Assembly (NCBI GenBank): GCA_007922195.1
Contig: ML682059.1
Span: 9,073,748-9,137,747, forward strand
Length of the DNA stretch: 64,000 bases
Direction of reading: 5' to 3'
From: Podocnemis expansa
Lineage: Eukaryota > Chordata > Testudines > Podocnemididae
The position numbers were made by a program, and so were the translations under genes. The stretch's first letter is position 1, and each line of letters starts with the position of its first letter. Positions 45,029 through 57,167 of the stretch are shown here, piece by piece. Under the pieces are notes generated by a model that saw only the letters and a list, made by a program, of their open reading frames with translations, had not been told where the DNA came from and searched no databases.

Positions 45029-48000
45029 ATCTGCAAGGCAAAATAAACGCTGGTGGAGAGATTCAGAAAAGAGAGGTTTGAAACAGCTTGACTGGGAGAC
45101 TAACAGACATGAGTGTCAGGGAACTGACTCATGAGATTTAACACACCCATAAGTCTCTTGTTTTCTAAAGAAGAGGAGTGACAAAAGACTGTAACAACTT
45201 CCTCAGGCATCCTGAGGAAATGTCACAGTTTGGTAGGACTTAGCCTTGGTGGTCTGTTTCACTTTTTTTTTTTTTAATCTATGAAAATCCTTAATGTTTC
45301 TGATTTAAACACATTGCGTCCCATAGGCATGGAACAGCATTTATTTTTTCATTTGGTTAAGTTCAGCTCAAATATTGTTTCTTGGTGCTAATGGGACTTT
45401 ACATCATGTGTGTAATTTGGCGGCACCTTACAAGCTCTATCAGTATGACGTATTCCATTAAATTCTGCAGCTTTAAGAATCTCTCTTGCATCTTGTTCGG
45501 CATAAGAGTTGTATGACTCATCCTCTGTATTTGCAGACTGTTCTGCAACATCAGATGAGTCTTCTTGTATCACTATTCCAAGATTTACTGAGCAATGTCT
45601 TTGTACAGATGTGCTATAGTGATTTGCAATGAGGACTCATTTTTTTGCCTGGTATATGAAACAAGCTTAATTTTTCCAGTTTAATACTGGATGGTGCCAC
45701 AAGCTAGCTGACCCTTTCAGACAAGCCTAGGCCAGCTTTGCTATAATCAGACAGCAATCCCCAGCTGAGCATGCCTTGATTATAAAAACTGACCTCAGGT
45801 AAGGGGCTGGAGAGATTGGACTTCTTATAGAGCTGTGACGCTCTGGGAAGGAGACTGGACCAAGGGGAATTCTTTCTGTTAGAAAGTCCCTGTAGGCTCA
45901 GGCTGAAAGAAACTCACAGCAAATATGAGGCTCCAGGGGAAAGTGGAAATATGTCCCCTCTGAAGCAGATCCCTAGGAAGGATAAACAGTGGGAGAAAAC
46001 CTGCTAGGAAGGAAGCAGCCTAAGAGATGCTTTGCAGGACCAATGAGTAGGGGCTGAGAAGCAGAGAACTTCATTATAGGCCAAGAAGAGCAGAAGAATT
46101 ATTGGTTTAGATATTTATTTGGAATTATAACTAGAACTTTTGTTACCCTGGAAGGGGGATTGAACCTTTGATAACTCTTACATTGCACGGCTAAGGAAGA
46201 GACCATCAGCAGACACTAAACGTGAAGAAGCCTGAAAGGCCATAACCTGAAATCAGGGGATACTGGCTGTAAGACAACGGCCTACAAGGCATCATTTTTT
46301 TTGCTATATTTAATCTTGCCAGATACTCTATGGGGTAGGCTGTTGTCAGCTCAGTACATTTCCTTAGAGCATCCTGGCCCCATGTCTATCACCCTTGTTG
46401 GGCAGGACCTCAGAACAGGTTTCTCTCGGGGTTTTTGCATTCCAGAATTTTATTTCTTGGCCTGTATGTTTAATGTAGCTTATTCTATCCAATTCTTTCT
46501 CAGGAAAATTAGATACATATTAGAAACCAGTGTTCAAGTGTGGGGGAGGTGATCTCTTTTTTCATCCGTAGACAAACAGTGGCTTCAGTACCAGTGCCCT
46601 TGTCAACACGCTTCTCCCTTGCCAGCTCTGTGTGTGCATCTAGAAAGTTGTCTCAAATACAATGATTTCTTAAGAACAATGGCAGAATGGTAACTTTGGT
46701 CAGTTTTCCCAAGTTTCTTCTTTTCCATGCACCTTCTATAGTAATATTTACATCAACCAGAAAAACTTTGTTTTACATCAAGCTAGTCAACACAGTGAGC
46801 TTAAAAGAGAAAGCAGCAGAGGGAAAAAAGCCTATTTGTAGGAGCAAAAAAGAAGATGACCAAAAGAACAAGGTAAATTTAGGGGAGGAAAACGTAATAG
46901 TGTTAAAAGCTGCATGTACTAGAATTTCAAAGTGATGCACATTCACAGCACAGATCCACTACTGAAAGGGAAGCAAGATGAGATATCAGCAACTGCTTTA
47001 ATTCCTTGAACTTGAAGGGGAAACTGCAGTTTATGCCAGAAAGACATAAAAAAGGAAAGGGAGATCCAGAAGTTGACACATGATTAAATCCTTAAATAAA
47101 TGATCATACATACCATAGGCCAAATGCTACTGAGGTAACTACTCCAAATCAGTTGAATTATTCCAGTTTACACCAGTGTATGAGAACAGAATTTAAAGTT
47201 AAAAACACTCCTGTGCCTCTTAAAACAGAAGATGATGCTTTCAGTGCGGGGAGTAATATACAAGCAACTTTGTAATATTCCCTAGTACACTATCTACAGT
47301 AGATAGATTAGCTATTATAATCACACAGCATCAGAAGTCTGCATGATCCCTTACACACACACACACACACACAAAATACACAGCCCAGTTCTCCTCCTAC
47401 ACCGCTGTAACTCAAGAACCACTTCCCTGAAATTAGTGTCTGACAACTATATAACTGGTAGGTGAATGAAGCCTTACATGTCTCAGCTCTTAACGATTTA
47501 CAATTTAAACAAGATACAGTTAGGGACTTTTACAGATTCTGGTGTTCTGAAGGTAACGGGTAACTGCAAAATGATTATATTGTTATTGATTTTAGTGATG
47601 ACTCATGATAAAGAGAGACAGTGAGAAGAATATTATTGGAACTGGTGAGATTAATTGCATTACTCCTCAATGTTGTCACAGTGTGGTTGATGAATAAAGT
47701 CTTAGTACTGTCGCCTTCATTTAAGGAGAAGCCATGCATTCAGTGTACAATGAACTAAATGGAAAACAAGCACCCAAGTATATCCGGCACAAACACACTT
47801 TATATTTAAGGATCCTATCCGGCTCAGATCAATGGACGTTCAAATACACACCAACTAATGGGACTTAGATGCCAAAAGTAGCTGCCTTCCAATCACATTC
47901 TTTTTCATATTCTAGCCAGAAAATCACACAGTGACTATGTGCCTGATGCACTGATAAAAGGCCACGTTTTCAATCTGATTTCACCCTTGTGTCTATCTCT

Positions 48001-48284
48001 GTGCCATCAACTACGGATGACCGATTGAGGGCACAGTTAATTTTGTACACATTACAACACACACTTAATATTGAACACAAAGTTGTAGTAAGTGTGTGCA
48101 AATTCTGCACAGGCAGATTTGGCCCAGATGTCTACTTTCTTGTTTCAAAGTCATAAACAAGTATTTGAATGTCTGTGGTACACAGAATTATACCTGTCAC
48201 TGACTGTAAACTCCAAGTTGGAGGCCATTTGTGAAATTCTCATTCATGAAGGTTATAAATAAATCGATGCACTAGTCAGACACA
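45029..48284. other. Intergenic sequence, partly repeat-like
   Basis: The block 45680-46290 includes a TATAAAAAC box near 45780 and purine-rich DNA, possibly an old LTR, but it cannot be bounded. A (CA)n run lies at 47352-47373. No gene is supported. Confidence 0.45.
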
Positions 48285-48545
48285 ACTAAAAGTTAGTTCA
48301 AACTTAAAAAAAAAAAGAAAGCGGTTAGTTCAAACTAACCACTAGTTTGAAGTTATTTAGTTCGAATTAGCATGACTATATCATGCTAGTTCGAACTAGC
48401 CAAAGTGGCAGATTCTAACTAAGCAGTTAGTTCAAACTAATTAGTTCGAACTAAGCTTTGGCTAGTTCAAGCTAAAAACTTTTTTAGTTCAAACTAGCCA
48501 AAGGCTGGTGTAGACGTGGTTCAAATTAGTCTGGACTAAGCTTGC
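48285..48545. mobile_element. Harbinger-like MITE fragment, AGTTCAAACTA-rich
   Basis: Repeated AGTTCAAACTA and AGTTCGAACTA words, ending near GTAGACGTGG and CTAAGCTTGC. It matches the inner part of the MITE at 54704. The left terminal repeat is missing. Confidence 0.65.
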
Positions 48546-49970
48546 TACAGAAGAGATTGTTTATATAAACGTCCAGTACGCCATACCTTTCAATATCTCC
48601 CTATGTCGAGTTTCTTCCAAAAGACCTATAAAAAGGTGCCAAAGGAATACTAACAAATAAATGAAAACCAATAGACGTGTGTGACACTCTGCTATTCAAT
48701 TACTTTGTTCTTTGTTGTGTCCCATTTTCTAGCCCACATCTGAAAGCTTGCAGTACAGCCTGAGAAATCTTTGAGGCACAAACATTGCATTCACATCCCT
48801 CTCTGTAATGTTCGTAGCAAACACTTTTCATTAAAATATATACATAAAAAAGCATTTTGGGAGCAGAATCACATTTTGAATGGGACATCTAAAATAACGT
48901 AGAACCTGATTCAAAGCTCAAATTCCATTCAAGTCAATTGAAACACTCCAGCTGGATTTGGCTCAAACCCAAATAATATTATATTTGACTTGGCTGCTGG
49001 GAAAATTTGAATAGGGTAACAGCGTTGAGACTAAGTTGGCAAATTTTATTTGACATTATCCCAGGAAAATATTTTAAGATGTTACCTAAAAAAGTCTTAA
49101 GTTAGAATAAGCAAAGCATTTCCAGATCTAGTTGTGAGCATTGCCATGTATGTATATTTTTAAAATAGGAATTTAATTAGCCTTTTTAAAAAAAGATTAA
49201 ACCATTGACAAATAGCTTGGAGATTTCTTAGTGATAAAACTCCTGAAATCAAACCACAATATACTACAGAATACTAGACCACCTGAGTTTGCAAATGGAA
49301 TTGAACGCTAGATGTTGCACAAATTTATATGCTGACTATATTAGTCTTGCAGCGACATCTGCTGGCGTAGCCACTTTTCTTATTTGGGGGCCAATCCTAC
49401 TCCATCCTGGTTTCTCTTAGCACATGGGGATAAGGTGAAATAATAAGCATAAATATCAATAACGAAGCAAAGTTATTATTTTTTGTCACTAGTAGTTTCA
49501 GACACAGTATCAACCTAAGAGGTGCCATTGATTTGATGGAAACGGGCTCTGACACCATGGCCCTCAAGGTGCTGAGCATGTTCTTGAGCCCATAAAGACC
49601 TTTCGTGGGACTAGCTAGTCAAGTCCTATACTTTACCTGGGTCCTGAGCGCTTGATGCCTTGCACTATCAAGCCCAATATATTTGAGTAAGTTTGTGTTT
49701 CTCTAGCCGTACACTGCAGCTCTGAAAGCACATACAGTGTCTTTCAGAAGGGAGTGGTAGCAGAGATGGTCCTTTACCTCAAAGGGTAAAGGCCTGTCAG
49801 TTTTGGAGCTGTTGGACCAGAGGCCTAGCTCCCTATCCACAGTCTGTAGGACACCTCGGCTCTGATATGGTGGAACCTTGCTTGGAATTTTAAGGCTGAT
49901 TTTAATTCACCTGCTGGAACGCCCGAAAAGAAAGTAACGTTTGTTACAGCCAATCAGCAGCTGGATTAGC
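48546..49970. other. AT-rich sequence, nothing recognised
   Basis: No supported gene or repeat boundary. Confidence 0.55.
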
Positions 49971-49971
49971 T

Positions 49972-50044
49972 TACAAACAAGGAGTTCTGTGGCACTTAAA
50001 AGACTAACAAATTTATTTATTGCATGAGCTTTTGTGGGAGAGAC
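49972..50044 (-). mobile_element. PLE-type fragment, minus strand
   Basis: GGAGTTCTGTGGCACTTAA, AGACTAACAAATTTATT, then GCATGAGCTTTTGTGGGAG. Half of the hammerhead stem and the reverse complement of AGCT and ATGC are kept, but CTGATGA is lost. Confidence 0.72.
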
Positions 50045-50392
50045 TTTAAAATGGATTTTGCCTTTTTTTAAAAGACATTTAATGCTGCTTTGTGTTGCTC
50101 TCACAGCTCCACAAAGTCATGTTAGGCCACAAAATTCAAACCAAGGTAGGGTTTGGCATTCATTTCCAAGGCCAGGAATAAGACAGCATTTTGGAAACTA
50201 ACACCACTGGAATACTACAAAAGTATTTCAACGTAATAAGCCAATGAAAAATATCAAAGAACTATTTTAATTGTTGGTCACCAAGCGGGCCCAGTCTGCT
50301 TTTCCAAAGTGAAAGGCAACTCCAGGAAAGGAACTCACCCTGCTGCCTGGCTCATTAATATGCCTTCTTAAGGGTGGGGACATGGTGTAGGG

Positions 50393-50579
50393 CAGTGGTT
50401 TTCAAACTTTTTTCCTCAGGACCCAGTTGAAAAAAATTCATTTATACTTCTGACCCAACAACTACATCTTTGAGCAATGCATGCCAGTCTTTTGGCAGTG
50501 TCAGCAAGGGGCACCGTGACCCAGTGCTTGAGGGTCTGTGACCAGAACTGGGTCCCAACCCATAGTTTGAAAACCACTG
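50393..50579. mobile_element. hAT-type MITE (Charlie-like tips), 187 bp
   Basis: It starts CAGTGGTTTTCAAAC and ends GTTTGAAAACCACTG, a perfect inverted pair. GTGTAGGG (50385-50392) and ATGTAGGG (50580-50587) match at seven of eight bases. Confidence 0.9.
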
Positions 50580-50587
50580 ATGTAGGG

Positions 50588-51269
50588 TCACATTGCAGAG
50601 ATGGTAACGGTTAGGGTTAAGAGTCCAGCCAGAGGCATTACAGGAAGTTTGTGACATTATCTCACTAAGGCCAGAAGTGCCCCCATTGCACTTTGCCAAC
50701 TGTAAAGTCAGGCAAAGAATGCTAACTCAGCTTTATAAAGTGCTTTGAAGGCAACAGCTGAAAATGTTCGGTTTTTGGCAAAGAATTTCCATTAAGCACA
50801 GTTTTTCCATGTGGAGCAGACTAAACAGAGAGAGGTTGACATGACTAGACATGGAATCCGCGCTGTAACAGATCCAAGTAAGAAGCCAGAAACACCTAAC
50901 AGAACCAATATGTTCTCTTTAAGGAGCTATTAGGGAAGCAGTAGTCTTCTTACATATCCACAAAACCCTTGGTTCAGCACTCCTGACCTTACAGTCAGCA
51001 GCTACCATCTCTGGCCCCACTGGAAACCATGAGAGCCAAAAGATCATACTGCTCCGAGTTCCTGCTTCCCACCCGCCCGCTCAGCTTCTTTTTCCTGTTT
51101 AAATAGCCCAGCCCCAGGCTTGGATACGGGGCTTCCTTGATTACATCCAGGCTGTTTTGTTGTAGGCTCTAGTTTGTCCCTTAAAAGGTAGTAGACACCT
51201 TCAAAAGCACAAAAGCTGCCTTGAAGAGGAAATCAAAATTCCTTTGACATATGGGGCAAATTATGAGGC
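50588..51269. other. Unassigned spacer
   Basis: Moderate GC, no supported gene or repeat edge. Confidence 0.5.
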
Positions 51270-52261
51270 CGTCAGGCTGCTTGCTTTCCTAGTCTCCCCT
51301 TCACCTGGGGTTCCAGCACCTCCACCGCAATGGCTTGGGGGCAGGCCCCGGAGCCAAAGGCTGTGGTGCTCCTGCCATGCCCCGGCTCAGCCTGGCCTGC
51401 TGCTGGGCGGGTCGGGCTGGATGGTGCGCAGGGTGGCCTGTCCGTGGAGTGCAGCAGACAGCCATTGGCCTGACATATCCCCGGGGCAGCCCAGGCTGGT
51501 CCAAGGGTGGGTAGGAGCACTGTGGAGTGCAGCCTCTGGCCCTAGAGCCCCACCCTGCCTAATACCAGCAGGGCCCTTCCTAGCACCCCTCCGCCCCCTG
51601 GTGCTGTGCCAGGCTTAGCAGGGCAGTGGGCTGCACGAACCCGGGGCCTTAGGGGCTACGTCCCAGGCCCCCCATTTAGGCCAGGGCCCGAGGCTTTTGC
51701 CCCTAAATTCGCTGCATTGATCCTGCCCTGCTGGCATATCAAGTGATGTAAAGCTGGCATATGCATTCCTCTCTCTCTCTCCGCCCCACCTTCACATGGG
51801 GGCAGGCGGGAGAGGTGTGCATGCAACTCCACATGATCTCTGTTGGATCACTGTGACCAGCATAACATAGATCAGCCTCTTGGCTGGATAGCAGAACTGT
51901 TGCTTACAGAACTCGCTGGCTCCCTCTCTTTACTTACACATGGAAAAGAAAGTTTGAAGAGCCCAATCACCCAAAACTGAGCCATTCCCAAATCAAAAAG
52001 TATTAATTTCTGTGAAACTAGTACCAACCAACTAACTAAAAAGACAGGTAGGGGCCAGTCAGCTGCGGCAGCTGCCCTCTTGGTGGCAGTTGGGATGCCC
52101 CATGGTCCCTCCCCCACTGCCCCACCAGCAGTGGGGGATGCAGGGCTTGGGGATCCCTGCCCTGGGGCTTTTTCCCCTGCCTCACTCTCCAGGTGAGAGC
52201 CAGGCAGGGGATTGGCTGGCAACATGGCCCTGCCAGGGGGCCCATGTTGCCACATGTCCCA
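51270..52261. other. GC-rich stretches, unassigned
   Basis: Two GC-rich runs (51290-51720 and 52040-52260) resemble the interiors of GC-rich MITEs in the window but lack verified tips. Open frames on both strands overlap and are Ala/Pro/Gly-rich. Confidence 0.4.
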
Positions 52262-52417
52262 GGGTGCCCCTCTCCTGAATCGAAATAGCAAGTCCTGTGT
52301 CTGGACTCACTATTTCAATTTGGTGGTTTTCCTTAATTCAATTTAAGTTAAATCAAATTGAGGATTTTATTTCAAATTAGTTTATTTTGAAATAAGCAGC
52401 TATGTGTGAACATAGCC
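52262..52417. mobile_element. Right end of a Harbinger-like MITE
   Basis: TTTCAAATTAG words and a TGTGTGAACATAGCC end match the family's right terminus. The left end is not resolved and may lie across the GC-rich block to the left. Confidence 0.5.
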
Positions 52418-52633
52418 GTAGAGCCGGAAGGGCTCACAGGAGGTCATTTAGTCCAGCCCCCAGTCCTCAGGCAGGACTAAATCTCTGACGGGTGTTTGTC
52501 ATACCTATTTGGAAAAACCTGCAGTGCTGGGAATTCGAGAACTTCTCTTGGAAGGCTATTTCAAAGCTTAACTACCCTTAGAGTTAGAAAGTATTTCTTA
52601 ATGTCCAACTTAACTCTCCTTTGCTGTGGACTA

Positions 52634-53030
52634 AAATGGAGGTTACTCACCTTCGTGCAGTAGCCGAAGTTCTTCGAGATGTGTGTTCTTGACACGCTCC
52701 ACTTAAGGTCTTTGTGTGGCACCGCACTCCAGTTCGGAGATTTTTTTAGCAGCAGTGGCTCTATTGGCGGGGGAGAGAGAGAGGGGCGATGATGATGGGC
52801 TGGAGAGCTTCCCGCCTTCGTGGCGTCATCAGTCCGATCTCCCCACACTCCTCTCCAGTTCCCTTGTACTGTGGAGGCCTGGTGTAGGACACTCCAAAGT
52901 AGAGGGGAGGAGGGTGGGTCGTGGAGCATGTCAAGAACACGCATCTTGAAGAACTTCGGCTACTGCAAGAAGGTGAGTAACCTCCATTTCTTCATCAAGC
53001 AGTGTTCTTGACTGCTCCACTTAAGGTGAA
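52634..53030. repeat. DIRS terminal repeat set: ITR, inverted copy, partial direct copy
   Basis: Segment A at 52634-52703 (GGAGGTTACTCACCTTCG...) is repeated in reverse complement at 52918-52991 (...GAAGGTGAGTAACCTCC) and partly in direct order near 53007-53030 (GTTCTTGACTGCTCCACTTA). The arms match over about 70 bp with few differences. Confidence 0.85.
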
Positions 53031-54403
53031 TATGTAGCAGTTGCTCTGCATGGAGGTGGGTACTTCGATCTGTAGGTCCCAGGCAGAGTTCAGGACTGCT
53101 TGTCCTAATGCAGTATCCATAGCCGAGATGCGATCTAAGGCATAATGTTTAGTAAAAGTCTCAGTTGATGCCCAAGTAGCGGCTTGGCATATTTCATGTA
53201 GTGGTACACGAGTGAGGAAGGCGATTGAGGACGACATGGATGTGGTGGAATGGGAGCGAATGTTTTGTGGAGGAACCAACTGTGAAGCTATGTATGCAGC
53301 CTGAATACGTGTTGAAATCCAGCAGGCTATTCGTTGCTTGGAAATGGCTTGACCCTTAGAGTGTTCTGCAATTGACACAAAAAGTCTAGGTGTTTTTCAA
53401 AACGTTTTGGTTCGATCCAGGTAAAATGCTAAGGCTTTGTGTACATTGAGGTTATGTAGCACCATGTCCTGTGGTGTGGTGTGAGGGTTTGGGCAAAAAA
53501 CTGGGAGGTGGATAGTTTGGTTAAGGTGAAAGGCGGACGAGACTTTAGGAACAAATTTAGGGTGTAGTCTTAATGATACCTTGTCCTTATAGAAAATGGT
53601 GTAAGGCGGATGGGCCATAAGCGCTGCAATTTCCCCCACACATCGAGCGGAAGTGATTGGCACTAGAAAGGCTACTTTCATTGATAAGTGTAAGAGAGAT
53701 GTGGAGGCAAGTGGTTCAAAGGGAGGTCTTGTCAGAGCTTTTAATACTCTCGTGAGATCCCACGGGGTAGTTGGGGGACGCATGTGTGGGAACAGCTTCT
53801 GTAAGCCCTGAATGAAGCGTTTGACCGTATGATGAGCAAAAATCGAAGAGCTGTTGACTGGTTCATGAAAGGTAGAGATAGCTGCAAGCTGAACCCTAAT
53901 TGAATTTATTGATAGATTGCTCTGTTTCAGGTTGGCGAGGTACTCAAGGATTTGAGGCACCAGAGCTGTAGAAGGATCAAGTGATTGCTGAGTGCACCAA
54001 GAAGAAAAATGGCGCCATTTGTGCAGGTAAGTAGTTCTGGTTGTGGGTTTTCTGCTATTTAGTAAAATATGTTGAACAGCATGTGAACACTGCAGTTCTA
54101 TGCCAGTGAACCATCTAGGTTCCACGCTGTCAGATGAAGTCTGTCCAGGTGGGTATGTAGGTGTGTCCTGTTGTTCTGTGACAGTATGTCCGGGAGGAGG
54201 GGTAATGTAATCAGTGGTACTGTGGACATGGTTTTGAGGAGAGTAAACCACGTCTGTCGAGGCCATGCCGGTGCTATGAGCAGTACCCTTGCTTTGTCCT
54301 CCTGGATTTTCCGAAGGGGTTTGGGGATCATTGGGATCGGAGGAAAAGCGTAGAGTAGGTTTCTTCCCCATTAAACCCATTATTTCTCGGTCTATCATCT
54401 GTG
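52995..54403 (-). pseudogene. DIRS tyrosine recombinase remnant, catalytic arginines lost
   Basis: On the minus strand a 351-codon frame (53397-54452, the start lying in CR1 flank) is followed after a frame change by a second frame to 52995. Together they give the DIRS-type recombinase: the core-binding region (SRKPTTRTTYLHKWRHF), a helical segment with LAAISTFH, then the catalytic region with SARCVGEIAAL and, in the second frame, RSHSTTSM and AATWASTETFTKHYALD. In the family the tetrad is Arg-His-Arg-Tyr. Here the first Arg is Cys (CVGEI) and the second is Thr (HSTT), while His and the nucleophile Tyr remain. With a frame change as well, the enzyme is inactive. The family call is firm. Confidence 0.85.
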
Positions 54404-54703
54404 GCCACGGAGAACAATTGATCACCATCCTTTTCATAACAGGCCTGAACATATTGGAAGACTGTTATCCAGTCCCCTCTCAGTCCTATATTCTCAAGAC
54501 TAAACATAGCCAGCATTTTTTAAAAAAACCTTGACATATAAATCAGATTTTTCTAATTAAAACTTTTATCATTTTACTTTTGCTTCTCTGGACTCTCTCC
54601 AATTTGTTCACATTTTTCAATTAGTGTGGTGTCACGAATTGGACACAGTAGTGGAATTGAGGCTTCACCAGTGCTGAGTAGAGCAGGAAAATACCCTCCA
54701 AGA

Positions 54704-55106
54704 GGCTATGTCTACACCAGGAAGCTTAGTTCGGACTTGCTTAGTCTGAACTAAGCAGTTCCTGGTTAGGTCAAAATAACTGTGGGTTTGAACTAATCAT
54801 GGCTTTTTAGTTCAAATTAGCTGTGTTTTTTAGTTCAAACTAAAAAAAGTGTGGCTAGTGTGAACTAAAAGTTAGTTTGAACTAAAAAATGCAGTTTGTT
54901 CAAACTAACCACTTAGTTCGAACTAGCACAACTACATTGCACTAGTTAACTGCTTAATTTGAACTAACTAGTTCAAACAAAGCTTTCCTTAGTTTGAACT
55001 TAAAATAGTTTAGTTTGAACTAAGCAAAGCCTAGTGTAGACCTGGTCCAAATTAGTCCAGCCTAAGCTTGCTTAGTCCAGACTAATTTCCCAGTGTGGAC
55101 AGAGCC
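54704..55106. mobile_element. Harbinger-like MITE, 403 bp, inside CR1
   Basis: The left end is GGCTATGTCTACACCAGG and the right end CAGTGTGGACAGAGCC. The interior is AGTTCAAACTA-type palindromes. It is the intact reference for the MITE split at 19741/31669. No 3-bp duplication is evident (AGA versus TCT). Confidence 0.78.
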
Positions 55107-55190
55107 TCTGTGTCTTACTATGCTGGCATTCATATTAATACATCAAAGGGTGTTGTTAGTGTCTTAAATTGTTGCACATTTCACAGTTGA

Positions 55191-55618
55191 AAGTGGTTTT
55201 TGAAACAAAATATTTTTGTGTGGGGACAGAAGTTAAGGATCACTTTATCATATTTTAATTTTAAAAACACTATAGAGGATTCTAATAGGTGGAGAAAGTC
55301 TCAGCATAGCCTTTTGGAAAATGCAAAAAGTGTCCACACGTGTAATTGGCTTGCATATGCCCACACTTATTCAAACTGAATAGACCACTTTTAGAGATAT
55401 GCAGGAGACTGTTTGCATTGTTTTCATTGGTTAGCAGCTATGGCTGACCACTATCAGAATGTAGCTAGCAACAGAGCGGGGGGGGGGGGGTGTCAATTCA
55501 CCAGGAGGCGTCCCCCTTTAGGCTTTGCTGTGATGATATAGTTTCCAACCTCTTTAACATGCATCACATGGTAAGGCATGAAACATTTTCTTTTGAGGTT
55601 TTAGCCTTCCTTTGTAAT
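55191..55618. other. Unassigned spacer with a 13-base G run
   Basis: The G run is at 55478-55490. No gene is supported. Confidence 0.5.
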
Positions 55619-55862
55619 CAGTGGTTAAAGTAACCCGGAATGCGCAGGAACAGCATTCGTGGGCCAGCTATTTTTAGGGGCTCAGCATTCCAGGGCCCCT
55701 AAAAAATAGAAAATGGAGCCAGAACGCTGCATTCCAGGGCCCACCATTTAAAAATAGTAGCTGGGGTGGGGGGGCAGGCATTTGGGGGGCAGTAGCTGGG
55801 GTGAGTGAGAGGGGCCCACACCACTGTAAGGGGGGGTCCACCAAATTATACTTTAACCCCTG
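55619..55862. mobile_element. hAT-like MITE, 244 bp
   Basis: The ends CAGTGGTTAAAGTAA and TATACTTTAACCCCTG are inverted. Flanking TTTGTAAT and TATATAAT agree at six of eight bases. The interior is GC-rich with repeated GGCCC.CAGCATTCC words. Confidence 0.65.
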
Positions 55863-57004
55863 TATATAATGATTAATTATTAGAATTAGTTAATTCTTAT
55901 GCAATTGGTTAAGAGGTTTGCTCAGAATCCGATGATATACGCTCTACATTATACCTGGCTATGTAACATTAGCCACAATCTTCTCACCAGTGGTGCATGA
56001 AAAATATAAGCTTTAAAATAGCCAGAACAATGAAGCTGTGTTTCAGTAAATTACTTTTAATGCTGGAGTGTCTTGAAAATATCTGTCAGAGATGGAGTTG
56101 ATAAAGAAACCAGTTTTTCCATGGTAGCATGATTACACCAAAGTTATACAGTTTATTACAAAAGTTCTCATCATAACGTGCTTTTAAAACATTTTTATAG
56201 AGGCATTTTAATAGAGCAAATTTACTGCATAAAAATATAAGAAGGAAGCTAACACTGTTTGGAAAGTGCACATGAAATCTCCAAACAGAAGCTGTCCAGA
56301 GAATGACATTTTAAGGCACATCATTTTCCTACTTGTATTGCATAATTAGCTCATACATTCATAAAACAGCATTTCTTACATGTATTCAGACTTCATCATA
56401 ATGCAGACCACACACTTCCTATTTTTTTCTTTTTTAACATTTATAGGTTAATAGTGCAGTATAATAACCTTTGTAAAAAATCCCCTCTGTGGAGCAAAAT
56501 TATTAGAAAAGCCATCAAATAGTTATGGATTCTAGCTTCGTTCAACAAAGTAGGCCATAGATACATACTCAATAAATAGCAACTCTGGAATTCCTCACAG
56601 CTTACAAAACATACTTCTTGCTACAAGAGAACACATTCATAAGAACCAGCTTATCAACTGATGCAGACCAGCAGCAGCTCCACTAAGCTCAGTAGAGCTA
56701 TGAGATTTACCAGCTAAAAAGCTGGGCTCTACAGCTTGATTCTTCACTGCTTTCCACTTTGGGAAGTCACTACTACTATACAAAGCATATCATGCCTTAG
56801 TAGCATTTTATACAATTTTTGCTCAGGTGAAACTGAGTAGACCAGATGCAAGGCATCAGACCTATTATTTATATGTTCTGGTTTAAATATTTGCTTAAAT
56901 CGTGAAGGTTAAATTATGAAACAACAGGGAAAAGAGCTACAAAAATATCATTTGTAATGCACAGAGCCAGATCTGCAGCTGGTATACATTTGTGTAGCTA
57001 AAAT
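55863..57004. other. AT-rich sequence, nothing recognised
   Basis: No supported gene, RNA or repeat boundary. Confidence 0.55.
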
Positions 57005-57008
57005 AACG

Positions 57009-57050
57009 GGCATCCTGTGGCACCTTATAGACTAACAGATTGCACAAGAA
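57009..57050 (-). mobile_element. PLE-type scrap, minus strand
   Basis: CATCCTGTGGCACCTTATAG and ACTAACAGATTGCAC retain the 3' words of the family only. Confidence 0.55.
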
Positions 57051-57167
57051 AAGTGTGGCACTGAAATGAGACCGACTAGAGACTCTGTGGGCCTATTTCC
57101 CCTCTCATGTATATTGGAGTAAATCAGGACTAACTCCATAGAAGTCAATAAAAATACAGTAAAGTAA

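Larger units (their letters stand above)
52630..54403 (-). mobile_element. DIRS-type retrotransposon 3' part
   Basis: Only the 3' portion remains: a tyrosine recombinase remnant and a complex terminus at 52634-53030. The 5' gag and RT are absent, so this copy is either 5'-truncated or internally deleted. It sits inside a CR1 copy. The same terminal order as at 19761 supports the family call. Confidence 0.8.
52418..55190 (-). mobile_element. CR1 LINE 3' region, minus strand, with two nested insertions
   Basis: Read on the minus strand, three pieces follow CR1 3' order: about 55107-55190, then 54404-54703 (with GGACTCTCTCC-type words and TGGACACAGTA on the plus strand), then 52418-52629 (GGTCATTTAGTCCAGCCCCC on the plus strand). 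The gaps are a DIRS remnant (52630-54403) and a MITE (54704-55106). About 35 bp of expected CR1 sequence appears missing at the DIRS junction. No coding capacity remains. Confidence 0.78.
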
